Assembly: GCA_051880475.1 (NCBI GenBank) | Contig: JBJEOA010000022.1 | Location: 1-58,983, forward strand | Reading direction: 5' to 3' | DNA: 58,983 nucleotides | Origin: JAUUSJ01 sp051880475 | GTDB taxonomy: Bacteria; Bacillota; Clostridia; Lachnospirales; Lachnospiraceae | In this document: positions 23,461 through 32,410 of the stretch, piece by piece | How positions within the stretch are numbered: position 1 is the stretch's first letter | Layout: the number at the start of each line of letters is the position of its first letter | The notes under the pieces: model-generated | The model's input: only the letters and a program-made list of their open reading frames with translations | Told to the model about the DNA's origin: nothing | The model's database searches: none | Translations under genes and position numbers: made by a program

Positions 23461-26400
23461 ATGAGATTAATGGATGTATATTGGAAGAATGTTTCTGAAG
23501 TGTTTAAAAGTAAACACATAGCAATAAGACAGTTAAAGCAAAAAAAAGACTCTCTTTCTGAGATGTATGAGCGAAAATGTGAAAATTTAGACAAGTCATT
23601 GGAAGAAAGCTTAAAAGTCAATGAGGAGAGAAGAGAAGAACTAAATGCTTTTATAAAAGTTGCAGAAATGAATCTGGATAGAACATCACCTGTTCGGAAA
23701 GAGAAACCTTATGATAAAGAAAAATTAAATATATTAAGTGTACAGATTATGGAGAGAAATGATTTTTATGCAATTTCTCTATATGAAGAGGCTTCAGCAC
23801 AGCTTAATTATATTCAAAAAAATGGTGACAAACTGAGGAAGGAATGTGAGGCAAAGAAGAAAAAAGCTCAGGAAGATAGTCAAAATACAGAAAAAAATTT
23901 AAAGCGAGAGAGAGATGGAGCTATAAGAGAATTGGATAAATATATGGACTCTGTGGACTTCAGAAAATTAATCGAGTTATTAATCGAGGATAAAAAAAGA
24001 TTTTGTACAGGAGAGAAGATACAAAGCAATTTAAAGTATCCAGAGAAACTTACAGTAGGTACATCGCGCAGAGTTCTCTGTGTTCCAAAGAGTTTATGCT
24101 CCAAAATGGTAAAAGTATCACAGGAGACTTTTGACGCAAAGACGAGGACATTAGGATATCCAGTGGGAGTAAGTGTTGTTGCGGGAAGTGTTATGATTGC
24201 AGAGTATCTTAATGAGACAGAGAGTGAGCTTTTGGCAGGAATTCAGAATTTATTATTAAACATAGCGAGATATTGTAGAGAAGTATTTGACCAAATTTGT
24301 CTTATGGATCCGATTCGCTATAATAATGGTTCATTGGGATGTTTGGCACCACTTGCAATTGGAGAAAATTCTTTTCTTGATCATGTGCCTCTCTCAGCAG
24401 AAGAAATAAGGAAAAAAGTGGAACGGATTATAAATGATATCAATGAAGAAGAAATGCAGACAGTTACTACTGGGAAAAATCATAAAAAAAGAAGAGTTCT
24501 GATTTTCCATAATTTTCCGCGTGGTTATAGTAGTGATGTCGTTGAAAAAATTCAACAGCTTTGCGCCAATGCAAAAAATTATAGAGCGACAATTATTTTG
24601 ACACATAATAATTCTGATGAAAATTCAAGTGATTCTAAGATGTTAAACTTTCTCAGGATGGAGGGAACGAACATCAACTGTAATAAAGATGGGTTCTTTA
24701 TAGAAGTAGGAAAAGAAGGAAAGACTTTATCATTTACATGGTATTCTGCTCCAAATAGTCTACCAAAAGAGATTGTAAAAGAATATATTGAGAATCGAAA
24801 AAAGATTGATACGAGCAATGACTATGAGAAGAGGATTGGAATTCCACTATTGCCAAAATATCAAAAAGGTGTAAGAAATTTGGTTGATATCCCATATGGA
24901 ATGAAATCAGATGGAACGATATTGAGTATAGATTTTGAGAATTCTAATTTTGCTTCTTTTATCTGTGGAGCCGCTCGTGCAGGCAAGACTACCTTGATTC
25001 ATACTTTGATTACAGGAATTATTGAGAGTACACATCCAGATGATGTCGAGATATGGCTGATTGATTTCAAGATGGTAGAATTTAGCAAGTATATTGGGCA
25101 TATACCACCTCATGTTCGGTATATTATCTTAGATGAGTCACCAGAGCTTGTATATGATATTATTGACCGTCTGACAGCAATTTTGACGAAACGGCAAAAT
25201 ATGTTTAAGGGAAGATGGGAGAAGCTTAGTGACGTTCCACCAGAAAAATATATGCCAGAAATTTTTGTCATTATTGATGAGTTTTCTGTTATGTCAGAGA
25301 TTATGGCAGATTCCATCGGTGCAAAAGAAAATTATGTCATAAAGATGCAGACTCTTTTGGCAAAGGGAGCAGCTCTTGGAATGCGTTTTATTTTTTCAAG
25401 TCAGGGATTTACGAGTGGAACGAGAGGATTAAATGATTTTTCTAAAAAGCAGATTCAACAGAGAATTGCAATGAAGACAGAATATTTGGAGATAAAAGAG
25501 ACATTAGATTTAAAATCAACAAGCGATGACGATAAGTTTATGATGGAACAGCTTCAGGTACATCATGCATTAGTTCGAGTGCCGATGGATCAAAAGGGAA
25601 ATCATTTAGTTTTGTCAAAAGTATTGTATATGTCCGATGGGTATAAGAGACAGCGGGAGATGATAGACTCTATATGTAGATACCTTAAACCAGTTTCAAA
25701 ATATGATGCGAGCGATCCTAAGACTTATATTAATAAGAGACCAATGGTTATTGACGGAAATAAATATCCTTCTTTTTTAGAGAAAGAATCAATGATAAGA
25801 AAATATATAAAGGATAAAGAAGAGGATTTAGATGAGGATGAGACAATTTTGTTTATTGGGGAGCCTCGTCGTTTGATACCAGTTTATTCGGTAGAAATAG
25901 TAGATGGATTTTGTGAGAATATATTGATGGTTGCATCGAAAAAAGAGAAGATGACTGCGACTTCGGTTTTGATGACTATGGCGCGAACGTTAGAAATGCA
26001 AAAACATGGAATTGAAATTTGGACTTCCAGAAAGAATTCCATTATGCAGCAGTTGAAAAAAAACAAACAGCGAGTAGTAGCAGTAAAAAGGGATTTGGAG
26101 GAGATATGTCAAAGAATTAGAGTAGTGAAGAAAGCAATTGAAAAGAAAGAAGAGCGAAAAAAATTCTTTGTACTTTTGGGATTTGAGACATTATTAATGG
26201 ATATGAGTTATCAGCAAAACCAAAGCAATATTATTTCAAATAGTAATGGAGGTTTCTTTTCGGGAGGATTTGGAGGTATTAGAAAAGAAGGAGAGATGGA
26301 TATAAATCAATTTCTTCAAAAAGAACAAAATAAAGGGAAAAAAGAAGGAAGTGGGACGAATGTGAGTACAAATTCTTTTAAAATCCCGAGTGTAGGACAG

Positions 26401-26817
26401 AGCGGTAATTTCTTTGCTAGCCAATCATTTCAAAAGAAAGAAGAGAATGAATCTCCAATATATGACGCAAGGGATGATTTGAAATTTATATTAACACAAG
26501 GTCCAAGACTTGGTTATCATTTTATCATTGTGTTTAATACAGTGGGTGAGTTTAATCAGACAAAGCTTGATAGCAAATTATTTAAGCATAATATCTTTTT
26601 CCAGAGTCCAAAGTCAGATTCTATGACAGTGCTTGGCTCAGCAGAGGCAACAATGGTCAATGATATACCAGATAGAATATTCCGTTATAGTAATGGATTA
26701 GAAGGTTTATCTTTTAGACCATATTTACATCATGGTCTGAGTTGGGATGGATGGAATGTAGATAGTAAAGGAAAAGCTTATATCGCTGATAAAGAGGAAG
26801 AGGAATATTTTCAATAA
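23461..26817 (+). CDS. FtsK/SpoIIIE (EssC-like) ATPase
   Basis: 1118 residues; AAGGAAAGG upstream of ATG 23461. Residues 1-160 are coiled coil. A conserved FtsK/SpoIIIE motor domain spans about 470-745: Walker A GAARAGKTT (503-511), Walker B IFVIIDEF (601-608) and a sensor-like FIFSSQGF. A second, degenerate P-loop-like domain (about 780-1100) has ILMVASKKEKM where Walker A should be, then a Gly/Ser/Asn-rich insertion and GYHFIIVFNTVGEF. One active plus one degenerate motor recalls EssC of type VIIb secretion, but there is no FHA domain and no membrane helix. It is not the cell-division FtsK, as it lacks the gamma domain and the four-helix N-terminus. It sits just before WXG100-sized proteins, so export of small helical proteins is the best guess. 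Confidence 0.8.
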   Translation: MRLMDVYWKNVSEVFKSKHIAIRQLKQKKDSLSEMYERKCENLDKSLEESLKVNEERREELNAFIKVAEMNLDRTSPVRKEKPYDKEKLNILSVQIMERNDFYAISLYEEASAQLNYIQKNGDKLRKECEAKKKKAQEDSQNTEKNLKRERDGAIRELDKYMDSVDFRKLIELLIEDKKRFCTGEKIQSNLKYPEKLTVGTSRRVLCVPKSLCSKMVKVSQETFDAKTRTLGYPVGVSVVAGSVMIAEYLNETESELLAGIQNLLLNIARYCREVFDQICLMDPIRYNNGSLGCLAPLAIGENSFLDHVPLSAEEIRKKVERIINDINEEEMQTVTTGKNHKKRRVLIFHNFPRGYSSDVVEKIQQLCANAKNYRATIILTHNNSDENSSDSKMLNFLRMEGTNINCNKDGFFIEVGKEGKTLSFTWYSAPNSLPKEIVKEYIENRKKIDTSNDYEKRIGIPLLPKYQKGVRNLVDIPYGMKSDGTILSIDFENSNFASFICGAARAGKTTLIHTLITGIIESTHPDDVEIWLIDFKMVEFSKYIGHIPPHVRYIILDESPELVYDIIDRLTAILTKRQNMFKGRWEKLSDVPPEKYMPEIFVIIDEFSVMSEIMADSIGAKENYVIKMQTLLAKGAALGMRFIFSSQGFTSGTRGLNDFSKKQIQQRIAMKTEYLEIKETLDLKSTSDDDKFMMEQLQVHHALVRVPMDQKGNHLVLSKVLYMSDGYKRQREMIDSICRYLKPVSKYDASDPKTYINKRPMVIDGNKYPSFLEKESMIRKYIKDKEEDLDEDETILFIGEPRRLIPVYSVEIVDGFCENILMVASKKEKMTATSVLMTMARTLEMQKHGIEIWTSRKNSIMQQLKKNKQRVVAVKRDLEEICQRIRVVKKAIEKKEERKKFFVLLGFETLLMDMSYQQNQSNIISNSNGGFFSGGFGGIRKEGEMDINQFLQKEQNKGKKEGSGTNVSTNSFKIPSVGQSGNFFASQSFQKKEENESPIYDARDDLKFILTQGPRLGYHFIIVFNTVGEFNQTKLDSKLFKHNIFFQSPKSDSMTVLGSAEATMVNDIPDRIFRYSNGLEGLSFRPYLHHGLSWDGWNVDSKGKAYIADKEEEEYFQ

Positions 26818-26865
26818 AAGTCTTAATTAAGCGATGAGATAAGAATAAAAGAAAGGAGAAAGAGA

Positions 26866-27138
26866 ATGGGAAAGACTTTGAACACAGATGCATTAATAAA
26901 GTTGATTAATGCAGTAAATACATATCAGGGAGAATTGCAACAAAATGCACAGATTTTATATCAAGCAGGACAGGTTTGCAGTGATACTATGGGGAATGAT
27001 GCAATTATACAAAAGCATTTATTGCATTTAGAACAAGCATTAGGAGAACTACAAAGAGCTTCTCAGATTGCATCTGACGCATCACGTGAGCTTATACTAG
27101 ATTATCAAAGGGCAATGAGTGTGCATGATAGTATATAA
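26866..27138 (+). CDS. WXG100-sized helical protein
   Basis: 90 residues, GAAAGGAG before ATG 26866. It is predicted as two long helices (TDALIKLINAVNTYQGELQQNAQILYQ and HLLHLEQALGELQRASQIASDASRELI) with a short turn, the size and shape of Esx/WXG100 proteins. The WXG turn itself is missing (MGNDA instead). It lies 48 bases after the FtsK-like ATPase gene, the usual place for Esx substrates. It could be a secreted substrate or an assembly partner. It is not obviously related in sequence to the pair at 27177 and 28227. Confidence 0.65.
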   Translation: MGKTLNTDALIKLINAVNTYQGELQQNAQILYQAGQVCSDTMGNDAIIQKHLLHLEQALGELQRASQIASDASRELILDYQRAMSVHDSI

Positions 27139-27176
27139 TAAAAGCTAATTATTTGTATATAGAGAGGAGAGAAAAA

Positions 27177-27473
27177 ATGGCTGGAATACAAATGTATTTA
27201 TGTGCGGAAGGAGTGGCTGCTTTGAGAGAATTTGCTCAGGCTATTCCAGTGGCAGTTCAAAATATTCAGGAAAGTACACAAAAATTATTGCAAGTATATA
27301 GTTCGGTTTCTGACGAACTTGGTGTTCATGATAGCAATTTTTTGGAAATTCTTCAATGTGTAAAGCGTGCACAAGAGACAGCAGCAGATGCAGTGCAGGA
27401 GTTACCACCTAAATTAGAACAAACGGCAACGAATATAGAAGCTTATATTTCAGCTGGAAGCTCACTAAATTAG
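27177..27473 (+). CDS. WXG100-sized helical protein, paralogue 1
   Basis: 98 residues. ATG 27177 follows AGAGAGGAG; an upstream in-frame TTG at 27153 lacks a site. It has two amphipathic helices joined by DELGVHDS. It shares the blocks LCxEGxxALRxFAQAxPxA, NIQESTQ, QVY and DELGVH with the protein at 28227, about half identical overall, so the two are duplicates. No WXG motif. The pair flanks the nuclease gene at 27485, suggesting chaperone or targeting partners for that protein, like the Lap/Esx-like helpers of LXG toxins. Inference from size and position only. Confidence 0.65.
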   Translation: MAGIQMYLCAEGVAALREFAQAIPVAVQNIQESTQKLLQVYSSVSDELGVHDSNFLEILQCVKRAQETAADAVQELPPKLEQTATNIEAYISAGSSLN

Positions 27474-27484
27474 GAGAGCCTGCT

Positions 27485-28189
27485 TTGGAAGAAAATATTT
27501 CTGAAGCGGGCAAACGAATATTATATAGTCAAATGAAGGATTTGATAAATCAAAATGTAACAGTTTTTCCTCTTCCTACAAAGAAGGGAAAATGGTCTGA
27601 TAAAGGTGAGCCAGGGAATTCAAATTTTATCTTGGATGATAATATTCAGGTTAAATGGAGAAAAAACGGAAAGGCATTTTCTTGTAGTGGAGCCGAGTTA
27701 AAACAGTGGATGAAGGCAAAGTATGGGATAAATACAGTAGTATATAGTCATAATGAACCAGATTTTTTTCCATTTGCAGATAAGGAAATAGGGATTGTAA
27801 AATTGAAAAATATGCCTATTAATCGAGGTGAATCCTTTGCTTTGGCTAATGCGTATGTGGCAAAAATTTTGAGCCAAAAATATGAGAAAAGAGTGACAGT
27901 AAAAGAAATAAGACAAATCATGAGAGAAAGAGAGCTTACTTGGCATGAATGTGCGGATCGAAAAACAATGATAGCGATTCCAACACGTATCAATGCAGTG
28001 TTTACTCATATGGGAGGAATAGGGGTAGAGAAGGGATGGAGAGCTATCAAAGCAGTTTGGAAAAAGTATCCGTCTAATTTTGTCCTTCAAAGAGAGAATA
28101 AGGGGCGCTTTATAAGCTCAAAACAATTGCAAAAGGTTATAGCGAATAGAAAAATGCAGTATAAGAGAGCATTGAGAAGAATAAAATGA
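27485..28189 (+). CDS. HNH/Endonuclease VII-type nuclease of the polymorphic-toxin class
   Basis: 234 residues from TTG 27485; AGGAGAG (27472-27478) overlaps the previous stop and is well spaced. The segment GKWSDKGEPGNSNF starts the domain and NEPDFFPFA follows. The active-site region reads LTWHECADRKTMIAIPTRIN and then AVFTHMGG. This is the pattern of toxin-type HNH/Endo VII nucleases (tWHE-D-TM-VP-IH-H-GG), with one usual His replaced by Asn (RIN). The N-terminus is only about 40 residues, with no LXG, signal peptide or other targeting domain. Position between two WXG100-like paralogues behind an FtsK-like ATPase makes it a candidate effector. No immunity gene is obvious. The His-to-Asn change could lower activity, which would also explain why no immunity partner is needed. 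Confidence 0.65.
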   Translation: MEENISEAGKRILYSQMKDLINQNVTVFPLPTKKGKWSDKGEPGNSNFILDDNIQVKWRKNGKAFSCSGAELKQWMKAKYGINTVVYSHNEPDFFPFADKEIGIVKLKNMPINRGESFALANAYVAKILSQKYEKRVTVKEIRQIMRERELTWHECADRKTMIAIPTRINAVFTHMGGIGVEKGWRAIKAVWKKYPSNFVLQRENKGRFISSKQLQKVIANRKMQYKRALRRIK

Positions 28190-28226
28190 TTGCTATATAG
28201 TTTGGGAGAGAAAAGGAGGAAAGTAA

Positions 28227-28535
28227 ATGGAATTGTACTTATGTAAAGAAGGCATAGAAGCTCTTCGTATGTTTGCACAGGCGATGCCAATAGCGATAAA
28301 TAATATTCAGGAAAGTACACAAAGAATGTTCCAAGTATATCAATCTTTAGAAGATGAGCTAGGAGTTCACAATAAAAGTTTTTATGAAATGCTTCGAGGA
28401 GTACTAATGGCTACAAAATCTTGTGAAGAAGCGATTAATGCCTTACCACCCAAAATGAATGACACTGCTGACAGAATAGAAGAGTATCTATCTGGAGGTG
28501 GTAATAATGGATCGGTAAAGACGCTAAGAAGATAA
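28227..28535 (+). CDS. WXG100-sized helical protein, paralogue 2
   Basis: 102 residues, AAAAGGAGG before ATG 28227. It has the same helical pair and conserved blocks as the protein at 27177 (NIQESTQ, QVYQSLEDELGVH, ALPPKM), with a Gly/Asn-rich, basic tail (GGGNNGSVKTLRR). It lies 57 bases before the kinase gene. The tail may be an export or docking signal, since free C-termini carry such signals in Esx partners; this is speculative. Confidence 0.65.
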   Translation: MELYLCKEGIEALRMFAQAMPIAINNIQESTQRMFQVYQSLEDELGVHNKSFYEMLRGVLMATKSCEEAINALPPKMNDTADRIEEYLSGGGNNGSVKTLRR

Positions 28536-28591
28536 GATTTCTTGCCAAACGACGAAAAAATTAAGAGCAAAGAGGAAAGGAAAGAAAGAAA

Positions 28592-29905
28592 ATGGCAGTT
28601 GATGGAAATGGAAAGCTGACACTGGGCACCAAAATACAGACGATTATGGGAAGTGAGATAGTCATAGTAAAATGGTTGGCCGAGGGAGGTCAGGGAGATG
28701 TATATGTTATAAGATATAATGGAGAGAAAAAGGCATTAAAATGGTATAAGCCACAGGGAATGGGAAAAAATCCCAAGGCTTTTTATGATAATATTAAAAA
28801 TAATGTAGTAAATGGTGCTCCGAGCAATGAATTTTTATGGCCTTTAGATATCACAGTGTGGGTAGACGGAGTATTTGGTTATGTTATGGATTTACGACCA
28901 AATGACTATTATGAATTATCAGAATTTATGTTGACAAATGTCCGTTTTACGTCTTATCGAAGAGCGATTGATGCGGCATTACATATTGTATCGGCTTATC
29001 GAATTTTGCATAATAAGGGATATAGTTATCAGGACTTAAATGATGGAAACTTTTTTATTAATCCTAAAAATGGAAAAGTATTAATTTGCGATAATGATAA
29101 TGTAGCACCAGATAAAACAGAGACTGGAATTTTAGGAAAACCTCGCTATATGGCACCAGAGATTGTTACAGGAAAAACAATGCCAAATAACTTAAGTGAC
29201 AGGTTTTCTATGTCCATTATTTTGTTTATTATATTTACATTTAATCATCCATTAGAAGGAAAGAGATCAATGACTCCTTGCCTTACCCCACAGTTGCAGG
29301 AAAAGCTTTATGGAACAGATCCGATTTTTATTATGGATCCGAAAAATAAGGAAAACGGTCCAGATCCAGAAGTGCATAAAAATGTAATTCGAGTGTGGAA
29401 ATATCTTCCTGAATATATGCAAAAACTGTTTTTACAGGCGTTTAGTAAAGAAGCATTTGAGCGACCAAATCTTAGACCAAAGGAAAAAGATTGGCTTAAC
29501 GCATTAGTGAGATTTCGCAGTGAGATTGTTCCTTGTAGGTGTGGAAACGAAATTTTTACACAGGAAGGAGTCAATAAAAAATGTGAAAGATGTGGACGAA
29601 ACACGAATATTTTATTTAAGTTAAAATTTAGAGAGTATAGTATTCCAGGAATACCAGATAGTCGAATATATCGCTGCCAACTAGGAACATGTAAGGAGGA
29701 AGATGCTCTCACTCCTATTGCAAGAGTTTTAGCGAATAAAGCAGATCCAAAGATGCTTGGAATTAGAAATGAGAGTGAAAAGATTTGGAATGCGGTTACG
29801 TCTGCTGGTAAGGAGAGAAAAGTGCAGCCAAAAGAACTGATACCTTTAAAAGATGGTATTAAATTTGAAGTGTATAATGAAACTATTGAAATTAAGAGAA
29901 ATTAA
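28592..29905 (+). CDS. Ser/Thr kinase with zinc ribbon, TerY-P type
   Basis: 437 residues, ATG 28592 after AGGAAAGG. The kinase domain (about 10-300) has a Gly-rich loop EGGQGDVY, lysine K50 in ALKWY, catalytic loop YSYQDLNDGNFFI (D148, N153), metal motif CDND (D167) in place of DFG, and MAPE. All catalytic residues are present in the diverged form usual for this group. Residues 316-340 are a zinc ribbon (CRCG, CERCG). The C-terminal 90 residues (MLGIRNESEKIWNA, KELIPLKDGIKFEV) form the beta-rich tail typical of TerY-P kinases. With the vWA (29921) and PP2C (30749) genes it makes the known TerY-P triad, a phospho-signalling unit tied to stress or defence responses. A degenerate copy lies at 32411. 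Confidence 0.85.
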   Translation: MAVDGNGKLTLGTKIQTIMGSEIVIVKWLAEGGQGDVYVIRYNGEKKALKWYKPQGMGKNPKAFYDNIKNNVVNGAPSNEFLWPLDITVWVDGVFGYVMDLRPNDYYELSEFMLTNVRFTSYRRAIDAALHIVSAYRILHNKGYSYQDLNDGNFFINPKNGKVLICDNDNVAPDKTETGILGKPRYMAPEIVTGKTMPNNLSDRFSMSIILFIIFTFNHPLEGKRSMTPCLTPQLQEKLYGTDPIFIMDPKNKENGPDPEVHKNVIRVWKYLPEYMQKLFLQAFSKEAFERPNLRPKEKDWLNALVRFRSEIVPCRCGNEIFTQEGVNKKCERCGRNTNILFKLKFREYSIPGIPDSRIYRCQLGTCKEEDALTPIARVLANKADPKMLGIRNESEKIWNAVTSAGKERKVQPKELIPLKDGIKFEVYNETIEIKRN

Positions 29906-29920
29906 GGGAGGACTATAATT

Positions 29921-30730
29921 ATGCCAAGCATGGGAGAAATGGAGAAAGTACCAAATAGAGATTTACACGTTTTTTATGTTTTAGATACTTCAGGAAGTAT
30001 GGCGGGTACGCAGATTGCTACATTAAATCGTGCAATGGAAGAAACAGTAGATGCTTTAAAAGTTGAAGCTAAGAAAAATGCAGATGCGAATGTAAAAATT
30101 GCGGTTTTGGAATTTAATAGTAATGCCAGATGGATTTCCAATCGGCCAGAAAGTGTAGAAGACTTTGTGTGGGAAGACTTGGAGTGTGGAGGCCTTACTC
30201 AGGTGGGAGATGCTCTTGCAGAGCTAAATTCTAAATTATCTAGAAATGCATTTTTAAATTCTATGACAGGTGCCTATGTTCCTATTATTATTTTTATGTC
30301 GGATGGATATGCCACGGATGATTATAAGAGAGAATTAGATAAAATTCGTCAAAATAATAAATGGTTTAGAAGAGCTACCAAAATTGGGTTTGCAATGGGA
30401 GATAATGCGGATCTTAAGATGATTGCAGAAGTAGTTGGAAACAGCGAAGCTGTAATCAGAACAAACGATTTGGATACGTTTGCTAAATTAATTCGATTTG
30501 CCTCTGTTACAGCGTCTATGCTGGCAAGCCAGAGTCAGACTTCTACTACGGCAGTGGATGGCGCTTCGATTGTAGAGGGAGTTGTGAAACAAAACGGAAA
30601 TTCAATTGACACTATTGTCGGAGGAGATGCGGGAGATTATGACCCAGAGCCAGAGTGGCCAGAAGATGAGGAAGATGATTTTTCTTCAGGTGGTGATATT
30701 GGTGACGGATGGGATGTTGATGAATGGTAA
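29921..30730 (+). CDS. terY-like: TerY-type vWA domain protein
   Basis: 269 residues, AAGGGAGG before ATG 29921. It is a single vWA domain with complete MIDAS: DTSGS (22-26), GLTQVGD (T93) and FMSDGY (D128). The C-terminal 50 residues are strongly acidic (WPEDEEDDFSSGGD, DGWDVDEW). TerY proteins are metal-binding scaffolds of the tellurite/stress (Ter) and TerY-P systems. It stands between the kinase and the phosphatase, in the usual triad order. The first 230 residues are nearly the same as in the vWA-TIR protein at 12646, where the tail is replaced by zinc ribbon and TIR. The acidic tail may be its interaction arm. Confidence 0.85.
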   Translation: MPSMGEMEKVPNRDLHVFYVLDTSGSMAGTQIATLNRAMEETVDALKVEAKKNADANVKIAVLEFNSNARWISNRPESVEDFVWEDLECGGLTQVGDALAELNSKLSRNAFLNSMTGAYVPIIIFMSDGYATDDYKRELDKIRQNNKWFRRATKIGFAMGDNADLKMIAEVVGNSEAVIRTNDLDTFAKLIRFASVTASMLASQSQTSTTAVDGASIVEGVVKQNGNSIDTIVGGDAGDYDPEPEWPEDEEDDFSSGGDIGDGWDVDEW

Positions 30731-30748
30731 AATATGGAAGGAGAATAT

Positions 30749-32320
30749 ATGAGTAATTTTATTACCTTTCACAAATCTGTAATGGGATATTTGCATGAAC
30801 AAAAACAAAAGCCATGTCAAGATTGTTCTGGCGACTATAATGGAGAAGAAGAAGGAAATCCTTATTATATTGCTGTGATAGCAGATGGGCATGGCTCATC
30901 TGCTTGCCCAAGAAGCGAGATTGGTTCTCAAGAGATTGTTGAAATTGTATTGGAAGATTTCAAAGAATTTGCCAGAACTATGTTAGAAGAAAAAGGACAG
31001 ACAGATAGTTTTTTTGGAATTTATGAGCAATTTGCCATTCTTAAATATCAGAGACAAATGATGAAAAATTTGACAGATTCTATTATATCTAAATGGAAAA
31101 AGGCAGTGAGAAATCACTTGAATAGTAATTCTTTATCAGAGGAAGAGATAGAAAAATCAGGTGAATTTTATGCTGAACAATATCGAAGAGGTGAGCACTT
31201 AGAACATCTCTATGGGACTACCGTAATTGCTGCTCTTAAACTGCCAGATTATCTTGTATTAATTCAACAGGGAGATGGAAGATGTGATGTATTTTATGAG
31301 GATAATACAGTAGATCAGCCGATACCGTGGGATCCTAGATGTCATGAAAATATTACAACTTCTATGTGTGATGTGGATGTATTACAAAGCATTCGCTCTA
31401 AAGTAATTTTGTTGAAAGAAAAATCAGTGATTGCTTGTTATATGGGAAGTGATGGTGTGGAGGATTCGTATATAGATTCTAGTCTAGACAAAGACGATAA
31501 ACATTATATGGAAGGTACACATATGTTTTATCGAGATATCACCTGCAGATTATTAGATTGTTATGAAAAATTACCATCAAAGGAAGGTTGTAAAACAGCA
31601 TTAGAAGAGGCTCTGAGAAAGTGGTTGCCAGACTTTAGTAAAACGGGAAGCGGAGATGATGTTTCTGTCAGTGGAATTGTTGATTTAGAAAAAGTGAAAA
31701 AATTTAAAAAAGATTTTGAAACGAGTGTAGAAAGATATTATCTTCAAGATGAGCTTAGACAATGGGAAGAAAGGCTTGGTTCTATGGAGAGAAAGTATAG
31801 GATTTTAGAGGAGCGCTCAGAGAATATACGAAAGCAAGAAAATCAACTTAAAAAAGAAGAAAACAAATTGAATAATGAGATAGAACACCTAAAGAATGAG
31901 ATAGATGACCAAAAAGACTTAAATGCTATAAATAGTAAAGATAAAGAAGAGTTTAAAGAAAAAATAAAAAAAATAAATAGTGACTGGGAAGAGAGTCAGA
32001 GAGAAGGGGATATAGAAAAATTTGCCAAAAAATATTTACCTCCAACTTGTAAGAATATAACAAAAGGTGCAAAGGCGTTTTTGGGTAATCATAACCAAAC
32101 TATGGAATCCTATAAAGAAAAAGAAGAAAACAACGAAAAAACTCTAAGAAAATTGAATGAGAAACTCAAAATAAAAGAAAAAGCTAAACAGGAAATACAA
32201 AAACAATTAAAACAACTTGTAGAAAATTCATCACATCAAGAATTTAGGAAATATAAAGAAACATATGAAAAAGTACAAAGTAAGATAGAAGAAATAAAGC
32301 AAAAAATTGGCTCTCTATAA
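30749..32320 (+). CDS. PP2C-family protein phosphatase with C-terminal coiled coil
   Basis: 523 residues. ATG 30749 sits eight bases after GGAAGGAG; an in-frame ATG at 30734 lies before that site and is rejected. The phosphatase domain (1-315) has the PP2C metal and catalytic motifs: PCQD (D25), ADGHGS (D46), YGTTVIAAL, QGDGRCD, GSDGVED (D235) and GDDVSV (D303-D304). Residues 335-520 are a long coiled coil rich in Lys/Glu/Asn, unusual for the family and able to mediate assembly. It would remove phosphates placed by the neighbouring kinase and completes the TerY-P triad. A terminator-like hairpin follows at 32335. Confidence 0.85.
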   Translation: MSNFITFHKSVMGYLHEQKQKPCQDCSGDYNGEEEGNPYYIAVIADGHGSSACPRSEIGSQEIVEIVLEDFKEFARTMLEEKGQTDSFFGIYEQFAILKYQRQMMKNLTDSIISKWKKAVRNHLNSNSLSEEEIEKSGEFYAEQYRRGEHLEHLYGTTVIAALKLPDYLVLIQQGDGRCDVFYEDNTVDQPIPWDPRCHENITTSMCDVDVLQSIRSKVILLKEKSVIACYMGSDGVEDSYIDSSLDKDDKHYMEGTHMFYRDITCRLLDCYEKLPSKEGCKTALEEALRKWLPDFSKTGSGDDVSVSGIVDLEKVKKFKKDFETSVERYYLQDELRQWEERLGSMERKYRILEERSENIRKQENQLKKEENKLNNEIEHLKNEIDDQKDLNAINSKDKEEFKEKIKKINSDWEESQREGDIEKFAKKYLPPTCKNITKGAKAFLGNHNQTMESYKEKEENNEKTLRKLNEKLKIKEKAKQEIQKQLKQLVENSSHQEFRKYKETYEKVQSKIEEIKQKIGSL

Positions 32321-32331
32321 AAGGAGGAGCA

Positions 32332-32355
32332 ATGAAAAAATTGTTGCAAGGTTAA
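32332..32355 (+). CDS. Putative seven-residue leader peptide
   Basis: An ideal AAGGAGG (32321-32327) precedes ATG 32332, which reads MKKLLQG and stops. Its codons form the 5' arm of the hairpin at 32335-32383. Ribosomes translating it would open the hairpin, so it may couple translation to read-through into the pseudokinase gene. It could equally be the stub of a deleted gene. Confidence 0.4.
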   Translation: MKKLLQG

Positions 32356-32388
32356 GAGAGAAAGGACATTGCAACAATTTTTTATTAG
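32335..32388 (+). terminator. Intra-operon terminator/attenuator before the pseudokinase
   Basis: A perfect 15-bp stem, 32335-32349 with 32369-32383, ends in a T-rich run. It divides the long operon after the PP2C gene; the downstream genes then depend on read-through. Confidence 0.75.
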
Positions 32389-32410
32389 AAAGGAAAGCGG
32401 GTGAGAAATA

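Noticed and set aside
23461..26817. Housekeeping FtsK/SpoIIIE DNA translocase
   Set aside because: It lacks the four-helix N-terminal membrane domain and the gamma DNA-reading domain, and has a second degenerate motor and WXG100-sized neighbours.
27485..28189. LXG-type toxin
   Set aside because: The N-terminus is only about 40 residues with no LXG helices; only the nuclease part matches the toxin class.
30734..30748. Earlier ATG for the PP2C gene
   Set aside because: The ribosome site GGAAGGAG lies after this ATG and properly before ATG 30749.
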